Assembly: GCA_047620505.1 (NCBI GenBank)
Contig: JBLHKS010000014.1
Span: 1 to 64,000 of the forward strand
Length of the DNA stretch: 64,000 nucleotides
Source: JBLHKS01 sp047620505
Lineage (GTDB): Bacteria > Verrucomicrobiota > Verrucomicrobiia > Verrucomicrobiales > DEV007
Reading direction: 5' to 3'
The notes beneath the pieces were generated by a model. That model worked only from the letters and a program-made list of their open reading frames with translations. It ran no database searches and was not told where the DNA came from. Position 1 is the stretch's first letter. Every line of letters begins with the position of its first letter. Below, piece by piece: positions 54,402 to 62,589 of the stretch. The translations under genes and the position numbers were made by a program.

Positions 54402-54941
54402 TTGATAGCCACAGGAAATAGTTTCCTTAGCGGACCACTCGCCCAGTTGAATCTGGACGAGTGGTGGTGGGCCGCTGTCGTCGTCATTCTCTTCCTTCGC
54501 TGGGTTTGGGAGAATCTTACCCAGAAGAAGCAGGAGGAAGAGATTGATGAGGAATACGAGGACTTGGAGCCCGTTGACCCGTACGCGCCGCCTCCACCGC
54601 AGCAGCCGCAGAGTGCTGGTGGTCCGGGCGGAGAGCTGAGGAGATTTCTTCAGGAATTGGCAGGAGGTCCGGCTGAGGCCCCGCCGCAGCCGCCTCCACC
54701 ACCTCCGGTCGCCCGGGCACCAGTTAAGAAGGCTGCGGTCCCGAAACTTTCGAAGGAAGAACAAGCGGCGCTCGAACGGATCAAGCAGCGAAAAGCTCAG
54801 GCTGGCAAACGCACGCCGAAGCCTCAACCGCAGCCGGGAACATTTTCGCTGCGTGACGCGCTTCGCAATCCGGCTTCGCTTCGGACAGCGATCGTGTTGA
54901 AGGAAATTCTCGATAAACCAAAGGCTCTTCAAGAGGATTGA
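54402..54941 (+). CDS. Hypothetical single-pass protein downstream of floA
   Basis: 179 residues from a TTG at 54402. One N-terminal membrane helix ('WWWAAVVVILFLRWVWENL') is followed by a long Pro/Gln/Glu-rich low-complexity region with two poly-Pro runs, then a basic helical C-terminus. It directly follows floA and probably belongs to the same operon, perhaps tethering something to the FloA domain. Not recognised as a named family. The iterated palindrome at 54948-54957 follows its stop. Confidence 0.7.
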   Translation: MIATGNSFLSGPLAQLNLDEWWWAAVVVILFLRWVWENLTQKKQEEEIDEEYEDLEPVDPYAPPPPQQPQSAGGPGGELRRFLQELAGGPAEAPPQPPPPPPVARAPVKKAAVPKLSKEEQAALERIKQRKAQAGKRTPKPQPQPGTFSLRDALRNPASLRTAIVLKEILDKPKALQED

Positions 54942-54992
54942 ACTTGCAGCAGCTGCTGGCGTGGACATAGTAGCTGCCCGTTCGAAATCAAA

Positions 54993-55073
54993 GCCGGTGT
55001 GGCGGAATGGTAGACGCGCGCGATTCAAAATCGCGTTTCTTCGGAAGTGAGGGTTCGAGTCCCTCCGCCGGTA
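54993..55073 (+). tRNA. tRNA-Leu (CAA)
   Basis: 81 bases fold as a class II tRNA. Acceptor GCCGGTG (54993-54999) pairs with the 3' strand ending at 55072, discriminator A at 55073. D-arm 'GCGGAATGGTAGACGC'. The anticodon stem CGCGA/TCGCG encloses loop TTCAAAA with anticodon CAA. A variable arm follows, then T-arm with loop TTCGAGT. CCA is not encoded. Its 3' end is partly repeated at 57877-57898. Confidence 0.95.
55052..55073 (+). repeat. tRNA 3' end serving as candidate attL
   Basis: The 22 bases of T-arm and acceptor 3' strand have an imperfect copy at 57877-57898 (same order, about 80% identical including the last nine bases CCGCCGGTA). tRNA 3' ends are the usual integration target of tyrosine-integrase elements. 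Confidence 0.5.
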
Positions 55074-55216
55074 TTTTTCAGCAGCTCAAGTCGAGCCCCG
55101 TAAAGTCCTTATTTTCAAGGCCTTACGGAATCTTTAGGCCAAACTTCGAAAGCCTGAATCTTGGGATTATGGCCAAAATACCCCGGTGTCACCTTGTTTT
55201 TTCTTAGGCAGGTCTG

Positions 55217-55670
55217 ATGCGCGGGCACGCCGAGGAGACCTGCCGAATCTTCAGCGTTTGCAGTTTTTGGGCCGTCTCATTCCCCGGCCTACATTTACGA
55301 GCCCCGCGAGGGCGCGACAAAGCAACGTTGGAACATCTATTGGAATTCGCCCACAGGGCCGGAACGGCGACAACAATCGTGGAAGAGGATGTACTGAAGC
55401 TTGGCGAGGAGATCGGCAAGCAATTAAAGCGTTCGAAGCCGGGCTCGCTGATCGGCGTCTTGACGCCAGAACTACCTGGTGCCGACTCCCCGGTCGGTTG
55501 CCGAAGCGTGGTTCGCGGTCAGGAATGAAGAAGGCCCAGAGTTCAAACAGTTGGATTCGCCGGCCGATCCAGCGCATGACGTATCGCGGCGTCTTCGCGG
55601 GCTTGCGTCGGAATCGACGATCTTCGGCCTCTCAAACTTCAATGGTGTCAGAGATTGACCTTGCCTCGCA
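55217..55670 (+). pseudogene. Decayed coding region of unknown origin
   Basis: Two protein-like stretches in different frames lie end to end. 55217-55528 contains 'LEHLLEFAHRAGTATTIVEE' and 'KLGEEIGKQLKRSKPGS'. From about 55489 a second frame gives 'RSVAEAWFAVRNEEGPEFKQ' to a stop near 55667. Neither starts convincingly or matches a family I know, and the join needs a frameshift. This is consistent with an island gene that has decayed. A 9-base inverted repeat (GGCAGGTCT 55207-55215, AGACCTGCC 55236-55244) lies at its left edge. Confidence 0.45.
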
Positions 55671-55767
55671 GACACTCACGCAGCGAGTTTTTTCGTGCCT
55701 CATGACTGCCGCGTGAAGCGTCTTAGTTCTCGACAACTGGATAGGCCTCTGTCAGTTTCGCCGTCTG

Positions 55768-56514
55768 ATGCCAAAGAAGTCAAATTGGAGCCTGGGTGCC
55801 ATCCGGTTCACTTATTTCGATGTTTCACCGGCCGCGGCGCCCGATGATGGGTTGTTCGAACGGTTCTTCGGCGTGCCCCCAGAAGAAGAAGTCAGTCGTA
55901 AGGCAGAATTCTCAACGCGGCGCATGGCACGCGGTGATGGGGTGGTTTACCAAATGATCAATGTCGGGCCCAAGGTTGATTTTCTCTTGGATGCTGAAGC
56001 TGACGAAACCCAGGAGCCATCCATTGGCGGTTTGCTCATTCCAGATGAGGAAGAGACGCGCCGACTGTTCCTCAAGTCAGTCGATCAGGTAGTTTTAGAG
56101 ATGGAGGAAGGAGCGGTCTCCCGTCTTGCTGTAGGCGAACGCTATCTCATTCCTGCCAGCAGCCATGAAGATGGTTACCGGATTCTGGGAGGCTATCTTA
56201 AGGGCGTTGATTTATCGATGCCAGCGCGAGATTTTCAGTACCGAATCAATCGGCCGCGAGAAATTGTCGTGCAAGAGGAGAAGCTTACCGTCAACCGACT
56301 TTCAAGTTGGAGTTGTCTGGCTTTGCAGAAAATGGTTGTGGGAGCAGGATTCCAGAGTGGTTCTTCACCGGCGATCGCCGCCTTGGTGACGACAGACGTG
56401 AGCACCGACATAGGCCTCAATCTTGCTCAGCTTCCACACAGAGTGTCCGTTGATGCCTTACCAAAACTATTTACTATTTCACAGGAAATAACCGAGAAAG
56501 GAGACGTGAAATGA
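55768..56514 (+). CDS. Island protein A, unknown function
   Basis: 248 residues, soluble, no signal or membrane helix. Acidic, with 'GAIRFTYFDVSPAAAPDDGL' near the N-terminus and a beta-rich appearance ('YQMINVGPKVDFLLDAEADE'). I do not recognise the family. It is first in a three-gene operon in which each stop overlaps the next start by four bases (ATGA). It encodes no iterated palindrome. Context suggests an acquired accessory system. Confidence 0.75.
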   Translation: MPKKSNWSLGAIRFTYFDVSPAAAPDDGLFERFFGVPPEEEVSRKAEFSTRRMARGDGVVYQMINVGPKVDFLLDAEADETQEPSIGGLLIPDEEETRRLFLKSVDQVVLEMEEGAVSRLAVGERYLIPASSHEDGYRILGGYLKGVDLSMPARDFQYRINRPREIVVQEEKLTVNRLSSWSCLALQKMVVGAGFQSGSSPAIAALVTTDVSTDIGLNLAQLPHRVSVDALPKLFTISQEITEKGDVK

Positions 56515-57038
56515 GCCAGATTCAATCCGAATATTACAGCGATATTCAATCTGACAATGGCCGTGATCTTGAGTCCACCGACCGAAGCGGTACTTTGTTC
56601 ACGCCGAAATGGAAATTCGGGTTTGCCTGTGCTGCGTTAACCATTGGTGCTACAACTCACGCGCGCCCCAGTCCATTCGATCTTGATTGTTTGTCACCTA
56701 CGTCATTCCATAATGGACATGGCATTTTTGGGCCGAATTTTCGTTCGGCTTTTGAAATCGATACGGGCCCCCGAGGCATAACACGAGACGAGGCTGTACA
56801 AATGACGGCGGATTATCTGGCCTTGAACGGATTTGAGCCTGACCGATCTGACGAGACAGCCGATGGAAGCACTTTGTTTCAATTCTTCGGGCCTGTCGAG
56901 ATATGTGTGGATCTCTATTCCAATGGGGACTTGATAGTGGTGGTCGATGAACAAGAAAAGAGTTCGGTTCATGAGCTAAGATTCGAAGATCTTCCACGCG
57001 CGGTTGAAATTCTACGTGAAAATCGGGCTTGTAAATGA
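56511..57038 (+). CDS. Island protein B, unknown function
   Basis: 175 residues. Preceded by one of the few clear Shine-Dalgarno sites in the window (AAAGGAG, ten bases ahead of the ATG). An N-terminal Ser/Asp-rich segment and a weak hydrophobic stretch ('FACAALTIGATTHARPSP') come before a small C-terminal alpha/beta domain ('ITRDEAVQMTADYLALNGFE', 'CVDLYSNGDLIVVVDEQEKS'). No family recognised. Overlaps both neighbours by four bases. Confidence 0.75.
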   Translation: MSQIQSEYYSDIQSDNGRDLESTDRSGTLFTPKWKFGFACAALTIGATTHARPSPFDLDCLSPTSFHNGHGIFGPNFRSAFEIDTGPRGITRDEAVQMTADYLALNGFEPDRSDETADGSTLFQFFGPVEICVDLYSNGDLIVVVDEQEKSSVHELRFEDLPRAVEILRENRACK

Positions 57039-57619
57039 ACGCAGGGATTCCTGAGCGACTTCATACAAACGGACGGACGGCGGTCGATCGAGTAGACGAT
57101 GAAGACAATCTTTTCATGCGTCATGAACCCTTGCCTAGCGACGGTCACGGATATGGAGCGCAAATACCTGGCCACCGGCATCTAAACAACCAATCTGTCA
57201 ATTCAGACGATCTTAACTCAGATGGTTGGGCTTGTGACGTCCTGCTGAATACGAAAACTGGCAACCACTACTTTGATTACCAAATTGCGTGCTTCCGCGC
57301 TGGCGACATCCGCGATCTAACCGTCCCCAACGAGAATACGACTGTCTTTGATAATGAAGGGAACATCAAACGTTCCCCAGATATTTACGAGTTTAAGGTT
57401 AGGCATGATCCCGCTGATTGCATGTATCCTCACTGCCTGCTCCTCGCCCGGAAAAACGGCGGCGATCCGCCTAGCAAGATCGGAAACTCCATGAAGACAG
57501 TGCTTCGAAAATGGTTCGCCAAGTTAGCGGAGCGAAATCGAGAAAAAATGAGCAAGCGGAGCAATGCTGAGTTTCAGAACTGGGAGTCCGAGCTGCTAAA
57601 TCCGGACCAATTTTTGTAG
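57035..57619 (+). CDS. Island protein C, unknown function
   Basis: 194 residues, soluble, rich in Asp/Asn/His. Contains 'CDVLLNTKTGNHYFDYQIAC', 'FKVRHDPADCMYPHCLLLAR' and a basic helical C-terminus ('RKWFAKLAERNREKMSKRSN'). Two of its cysteines and the His residues could bind metal, but no known motif stands out. Last gene of the three-gene overlapping operon. Confidence 0.75.
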   Translation: MNAGIPERLHTNGRTAVDRVDDEDNLFMRHEPLPSDGHGYGAQIPGHRHLNNQSVNSDDLNSDGWACDVLLNTKTGNHYFDYQIACFRAGDIRDLTVPNENTTVFDNEGNIKRSPDIYEFKVRHDPADCMYPHCLLLARKNGGDPPSKIGNSMKTVLRKWFAKLAERNREKMSKRSNAEFQNWESELLNPDQFL

Positions 57620-57664
57620 GAGTCGCCAACGAATCCGGACGGCGTCCACCCGAGCGGATGCTAG

Positions 57665-57710
57665 GAAACGTTGCGGCTTCGATTCCAGAGCAGACGGAGA
57701 GGTATTTCAT
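57665..57710 (-). pseudogene. N-terminal remnant of a DNA cytosine-5 methyltransferase
   Basis: On the minus strand the frame begins 'MKYLSVCSGIEAAT', the characteristic N-terminus and SAM-binding motif I of phage-type C5 methyltransferases, which continue 'VAWxxLGW'. Here the sequence diverges directly after the Thr, so only about 15 codons survive. The frame upstream ('RLDWIRQLQEGQKKARPEV') also looks protein-like. The remnant lies between the island operon and the candidate right attachment site. Confidence 0.7.
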
Positions 57711-57876
57711 CACTTCAGGTCGAGCCTTCTTTTGGCCTTCTTGTAATTGGCGGATCCAGTCAAGACGCTACAATCCGCCGTCCGCCGTCATGAAAAAAAG
57801 CTCGCGGAATCGTAGGCTAATTTGATGCCGTCTGAATTCCTGGCCGGTTTTCCCCGTAGAAATCGATCTCGCGATA

Positions 57877-57898
57877 GGTCGAGTCCCCACCGCCGGTA
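57877..57898 (+). repeat. Imperfect tRNA-Leu 3'-end copy, candidate attR
   Basis: GGTCGAGTCCCCACCGCCGG and two further bases (TA) match the tRNA 3' end at 55052-55073 apart from one missing T, one extra A and a C/T change. It bounds the block that lacks the iterated palindrome and holds foreign-looking genes, as expected for the right end of an element integrated at the tRNA. Confidence 0.5.
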
Positions 57899-58006
57899 CT
57901 TCAACTTCAGTTTATTTTACTCCTTATCCGTTTGGCCCGTCTTTGCGCGGACGATCAATTCGGTTTCAGTGGGGTCAGGGTTCATGTGAAAATTCGTAGT
58001 GGAATG

Positions 58007-61000
58007 TTAGGGGCGGAAGATGAGACGGAGAAATTTCCGAGGTTCGCCAGGTAAGAAGCGGAGGCGCGCGCGAACGTCTTCCGACAACCCATCACCATTT
58101 GGATCGGGATTTGTGACTTCGTGAATCAAATCTGTCCCGTCCGCAGGAGTGTCGGTCCAAACGATGAGGTCCGTGGAAATTTGAACCATGAACGCGACCT
58201 CCGCGCGCGCGTTTCGCCGGTAGTCGAGCCCGACCCACTCAATGTCAGCGAACAAGTTATCCAAAAGGGAGTCCGAAACCAATGGATCGGAGCCACGAGC
58301 GTATTCCTCGAAATTCGATCGCCCATCCTGGTCCGGGTCGCCATCCGGCGAGGCGTCTGCAGCTGCCGGCCAGTCGATTGCCGTTGCCCATTCTTCGTAA
58401 GAATCCGTCTCGCTCGGCACGACCTCGGCGGCGTCTGTCGAACCATCCAGCTGACGAAGGAAACTCAGCAGATTCGCCTGATCTGCGGCGGGCAAACTGG
58501 CGACGCGGGTGTGAACATTGGCTGAGGTGAAATCGTCAGCGGTCGCGATGTGAAGATGGTCGAACCACGTTCTGAAGTTCGTTGAATCCGTGACTCGGAC
58601 GGTGTTGTTCGGCCCGGGATCAAGCGGCGTTTCCAGCACTAGCATCTGCCAACGAACTCCGTCCAGCCCGGAATCTTGCGTCTTCAGCAGCTGCCGGTTT
58701 TGGGCGACTCCGTTGATTTCTACTTCGATTTCATGGGCATCGGTCGTCGTGTATGCGAGTTCAATTCTCGCCGGACCGCCGGCGCCGCCGTCCAGGTTTG
58801 CCCACTCGATCGACCCGCTGCCGTTGGTCATCCAAACCGAGCTTCCGCCTTGGGCTCCGGAGTTCCCATTCGACTGAGAAACGTTGCGAATCGAGGTCGA
58901 TCCAGTGAGCGTCGCGTCTTCCGCTTGATGCTCGCTTCCGCCGGCGGCCCGGAACACATCGCCGAGGGTTGCTGCGCGCCCGTTGTGCAAAAACGGCGCG
59001 CCATCCCAGAGGCCGAGCAAGGTCGGAGTGTCGATTCCATTCGGCGCTCCCGAGCTTGGGCGAGTCGAGCCGACGTCTTGCAATCCAGCTAAGCCGCTGT
59101 GGGTGAAATCACGATCAGGAGTGTGGCAACTCGCGCAGTTTTCCCTCGCAAAAATCGCAGCTCCGGCTAACGCATCGGGAGTCAGCGAACCGTCGGTTGC
59201 GCGATAGGGACTGCGCGGCAAGGCGTCGCGGCTTAGCGAGGTCATGTAGGCCGCGAGATCGTCCAAATCCGAATCGAGCCCGGCTTTTGGCGCGCCGAGA
59301 GGGGGGCTCGTCGCAGCGAATTCTGCATCTGTCAGGAAGCCGTGGCCGCCGAAACCGCCACGAATATCGTGCTCGAAATCCTGGAGCTCGTCGAAGTTCG
59401 CAGTCCAGTGAACGCGCCCGTGCGCCATGCCGGAGCGGCCCCGCAGATCGATGGTGTTGCGCAGACCTTCGCCTCGCTGAGTGAAGTCCCAAACCACGCC
59501 GTCGTGCCCGCCATCGACGTGGCAAGTCGCGCAGGAAATGTAGCCTTCAACGCTCATCCGATTCAAACCTCCGGGCCCGCCGTTGTCCGAAGCGTTGTAA
59601 AAAATCTGCTTGCCGTTGAGAACATTTTCCGGCAGCTGCTCGGCGGAAACGGTGACGATTTCGAGCGGGTTGAAGCCTGTGCTTACGCCGCCGAAAAAGG
59701 GGCTCAAATCGAGCACGGTGACGGAGCGCCCCATGAAATTTTTAACCCAGAGTTGGTTGGTCGCCGGGTCCAGAACCATTCCTTGAGGCGCAAGGCCGAC
59801 CGGCAAACGAACTTGGGTGCTTCGGGCGTTTGGGGAGGCATTTTCGTCTACCGCAATCCGATCATAAACGCCGACGCTGTTGTTGCCCTGGGCAGAAACG
59901 AGCGCCCAGTCGCCGAGCGAAGAGAACAAGATTGAGCTCGGCGAATCTGCGTTATCAATGTCGATGCGCGATTGATCGGGATCGCTCGGCGTCGCTCCGC
60001 TCAGGTCAATTCGGCCAATCATCGCGCGGACCGAGTTGTCGGTTTCCAGCAGTTCGCCAAATAGTTCGCCGCGGCCGCTCGATGGTTTCGTGGCCCCATA
60101 CCAGGCCGTTTGTTCGTCTGGCGAAATGGTGATTCCGGCGATGTAATTGGGTAGCCCAGTTCCGTTCGAAGCGCTGTCTTCGGTGGTCTCCGTTGTTAGG
60201 AAAATCGTTCCGTTTAGAGTGAGCTGGCTGGAGCTCGAAGCATCGACGTCCCAGATCTCTCCGCCGCGCGGATGGCCGGTGATGAACCGCGTTACCAGGA
60301 CGCGATCGCCCGCGCCAAAGATGGCGATGGCTCGCGGCGTTGGGCCAAGTTCCAAGCTTCCCGTCTGTAGCTGCGTAGCGGTGGAAAACCTGAGCAGCTG
60401 CCCGTTTGCGCCGTCCCCGGGAGCCCGCGCGGTTGTGGTGACGAACATGCTGGCGCGGTCCGGGCTCGGCGCGATTCCGAATGGAGCCTCGCCGTAGTTC
60501 AAAGCGATTTCGTCGACGGTCGAGCCGTCTGCTGCGACGATCGCAATCGTGTCCGCATCCCGGCAAGTGACCCAGGCGCGGCCCGTGGAGTCGATCGCCA
60601 AATTGGATGGATGAGCTGAAACCGGGACTTCAAAATCGACGACCTGCGTCGCCACGTCGAGCCGCGTGACCGTGTTCTGATCGGGGTTGACGACCCAGAT
60701 TTTTCCAGCGATTTCGTCCTGCGCGATCGGCGAACTGTTGGTTGGCCGAGGGCCAGGTGGGATCGCGTTTGCGGCGGTGATTCGGGTGACTTGCAAACTG
60801 CGAAACGACGGATTTCCCTGCTCGCGAACTTCGACCTTCGCGTCGTAGTGCCCAGCCGAAGCATAATTGTGAGAGAATGACGTTGAGCCTGCTTGCCAGG
60901 GAGTTATCGAGCTGCCATCGCCGGCAGAAAACCGATATTCCAACGTCGCCGTTCCCTCCGGATCGTGCGCCGCGACGCTGACGGTCACCGGCGTTCCGGG

Positions 61001-62530
61001 ATCCGCAATTGCGGGCGCAGTCGTGAGCGAATCGATCACCGGAGGCAGGTTGCCGCCCGGCGCCGAATTGCCAGTCGAAAAATTAAACGTGTGCCCGATG
61101 ATTCCGTTTCCGGCGACGTCTTTGATTCCGCCATCGACGATCTCAACGACGTACTCCGTGTCCTCAGCCAGAAACTCGTGTGGCGTGATCGTGATCAAAT
61201 CGTTGTGCGAAAACGAAACCCAACAATCGACTGGCAAACTGCCGGGCGTCGCTTCCCTCACGATCACGGTAACTCCGTTGTGCAGCGTCCAACTCTCGAT
61301 CGTTTCGTGCAATGCCAGAGTGATTGCAGCGCCGGTGGGATAGTTCGTCTGATTCGGTCGAGGAACGTGGTAACCAATCTCCGGGCGTCGTGTGTCGGGC
61401 TCATCCTGATGGACCCAAACGCCTGTCCCGTCCTCGCCTGAAGATCCACGGCCACACGTCGCAACGAAGTTGCCAAACGGCATCATGTATTGCGAGGTGT
61501 TCAGCCAGCCGGATACACTTCCGGCGGGTCGATTTCCTGTATCGTAAGCATCGAAGACCAGTTCAACAGTGAGAGTATCGAGGTTGATTTTCGCGGAGTT
61601 GTAAAAGGCAAATTCATCCTGAAACTGAACATAGTCCTGGCCTGGAATCGGATCGTCCAGCACAACCGTTCCAGCGACAGTCAGGTTCGTCGGATCGCTA
61701 AAATCGATCAAAGTCAGGGTTCCGTCTGACGGTAGAACCAAGTAGTTGCGCCAGACGGCATTAAAGTATCCACCGAGATTCCCGCTTAGCTTGTCCAGCA
61801 GCTGCGGAGGCTGCGGCGGATCCTCAAACATTGGAGCCATGTCATAAACGGCGACGCCCGTTTGCGTTTCGTCCGAAATGAGGAAGAGCAAATTTCCAAA
61901 CATCAACGTTTGGCCGATGATGCCCGTCTCCGCCGTCGAATCCCACTCTCCCAAAGAGAGTTCATGCCGGTAGCCCCAGCCCCAGCCAGTTTCAGCTTGG
62001 TACTGCGGCCAGGTAAACGACAACCGCCAGGGCCAGCACGATTCATGAAAACGCTCTGCATTTTCCGGAAAAGGCCGCGTCGCCTGGAAGGGCAAAGTGC
62101 CTGGAAACGTCTCAACGATGTTCACTCCCAAAGTGGAGGTCCGTCGCAACCCCGCAAGCACCCAGTCCTCCAACTTCCCTCCATGGCCGTGACTCACATG
62201 AGCGCCGGCGACCTGCAGCTCCTGTCTCTGCCGCGTCGCGGTGAACTGAAGGCTTTCGACATCTGAAAAATCCGACCATTCGAACTGCTGCCAGGGGTTG
62301 TCGGTGAACCCTCCGGTGTAAAGCACGCCGTTGTGATAGATCGCGACGGTCTGCCGCCCAAAACCGATCTCGCGAAAAAGTAGCTGCCCGGGTTCCCAGT
62401 TTGCAGAGTTGTCAGTCGTGAGAAACGCCGGTGGATTGACGCTGGTGTCCTGGGCGAAACCGGGGGAGAGAATCAGCGCGGAGAGGAGGACGCCGCAAAG
62501 CAGAACAGGCAGCCTGGAGGCAATTTTCAT
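58007..62530 (-). CDS. Large secreted beta-propeller/di-heme cytochrome protein
   Basis: 1507 residues with a signal peptide ending near 'PGFAQ'. Segments in order: an N-terminal domain with propeller-like repeats (about 25-380), a bacterial Ig-like domain (about 390-490), a PKD domain (about 495-590, 'VAAHDPEGTATLEYRFSAGD'), and a YVTN-type propeller (about 610-960). Next comes a di-heme cytochrome region with 'CATCHVDGG' (about 1005) and 'CASCHTPDRD' (about 1135), both CxxCH, like MauG/cytochrome c peroxidase. Then a CBM-like beta-domain (about 1190-1300) and a C-terminal verrucomicrobial domain ending 'PGEPRKFLRLIFRP'. Probably an extracellular redox or polysaccharide-linked enzyme. It contains no exact iterated palindrome but several near copies. 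Confidence 0.87.
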   Translation of the reverse strand: MKIASRLPVLLCGVLLSALILSPGFAQDTSVNPPAFLTTDNSANWEPGQLLFREIGFGRQTVAIYHNGVLYTGGFTDNPWQQFEWSDFSDVESLQFTATRQRQELQVAGAHVSHGHGGKLEDWVLAGLRRTSTLGVNIVETFPGTLPFQATRPFPENAERFHESCWPWRLSFTWPQYQAETGWGWGYRHELSLGEWDSTAETGIIGQTLMFGNLLFLISDETQTGVAVYDMAPMFEDPPQPPQLLDKLSGNLGGYFNAVWRNYLVLPSDGTLTLIDFSDPTNLTVAGTVVLDDPIPGQDYVQFQDEFAFYNSAKINLDTLTVELVFDAYDTGNRPAGSVSGWLNTSQYMMPFGNFVATCGRGSSGEDGTGVWVHQDEPDTRRPEIGYHVPRPNQTNYPTGAAITLALHETIESWTLHNGVTVIVREATPGSLPVDCWVSFSHNDLITITPHEFLAEDTEYVVEIVDGGIKDVAGNGIIGHTFNFSTGNSAPGGNLPPVIDSLTTAPAIADPGTPVTVSVAAHDPEGTATLEYRFSAGDGSSITPWQAGSTSFSHNYASAGHYDAKVEVREQGNPSFRSLQVTRITAANAIPPGPRPTNSSPIAQDEIAGKIWVVNPDQNTVTRLDVATQVVDFEVPVSAHPSNLAIDSTGRAWVTCRDADTIAIVAADGSTVDEIALNYGEAPFGIAPSPDRASMFVTTTARAPGDGANGQLLRFSTATQLQTGSLELGPTPRAIAIFGAGDRVLVTRFITGHPRGGEIWDVDASSSSQLTLNGTIFLTTETTEDSASNGTGLPNYIAGITISPDEQTAWYGATKPSSGRGELFGELLETDNSVRAMIGRIDLSGATPSDPDQSRIDIDNADSPSSILFSSLGDWALVSAQGNNSVGVYDRIAVDENASPNARSTQVRLPVGLAPQGMVLDPATNQLWVKNFMGRSVTVLDLSPFFGGVSTGFNPLEIVTVSAEQLPENVLNGKQIFYNASDNGGPGGLNRMSVEGYISCATCHVDGGHDGVVWDFTQRGEGLRNTIDLRGRSGMAHGRVHWTANFDELQDFEHDIRGGFGGHGFLTDAEFAATSPPLGAPKAGLDSDLDDLAAYMTSLSRDALPRSPYRATDGSLTPDALAGAAIFARENCASCHTPDRDFTHSGLAGLQDVGSTRPSSGAPNGIDTPTLLGLWDGAPFLHNGRAATLGDVFRAAGGSEHQAEDATLTGSTSIRNVSQSNGNSGAQGGSSVWMTNGSGSIEWANLDGGAGGPARIELAYTTTDAHEIEVEINGVAQNRQLLKTQDSGLDGVRWQMLVLETPLDPGPNNTVRVTDSTNFRTWFDHLHIATADDFTSANVHTRVASLPAADQANLLSFLRQLDGSTDAAEVVPSETDSYEEWATAIDWPAAADASPDGDPDQDGRSNFEEYARGSDPLVSDSLLDNLFADIEWVGLDYRRNARAEVAFMVQISTDLIVWTDTPADGTDLIHEVTNPDPNGDGLSEDVRARLRFLPGEPRKFLRLIFRP

Positions 62531-62589
62531 GCCGCTTTCTTAGCGGAAATTCCAAATTGCTTACCGTCGGTCGCACGAAATGTGGATTT

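Larger units (their letters stand above)
57620..58006. other. 387-base gap with island remnants
   Basis: Holds the methyltransferase remnant (57665-57710), about 160 bases of weakly coding minus-strand sequence, the imperfect tRNA-Leu 3' copy (57877-57898), and an AT-richer stretch before the stop of the large propeller gene. No intact gene is visible and no integrase is present in the island. Confidence 0.6.

Noticed and set aside
55251..55577. Minus-strand 108-codon frame in the island
   Set aside because: Arg/Pro/Ser-rich composition typical of a shadow frame; the plus-strand fragments look more protein-like.
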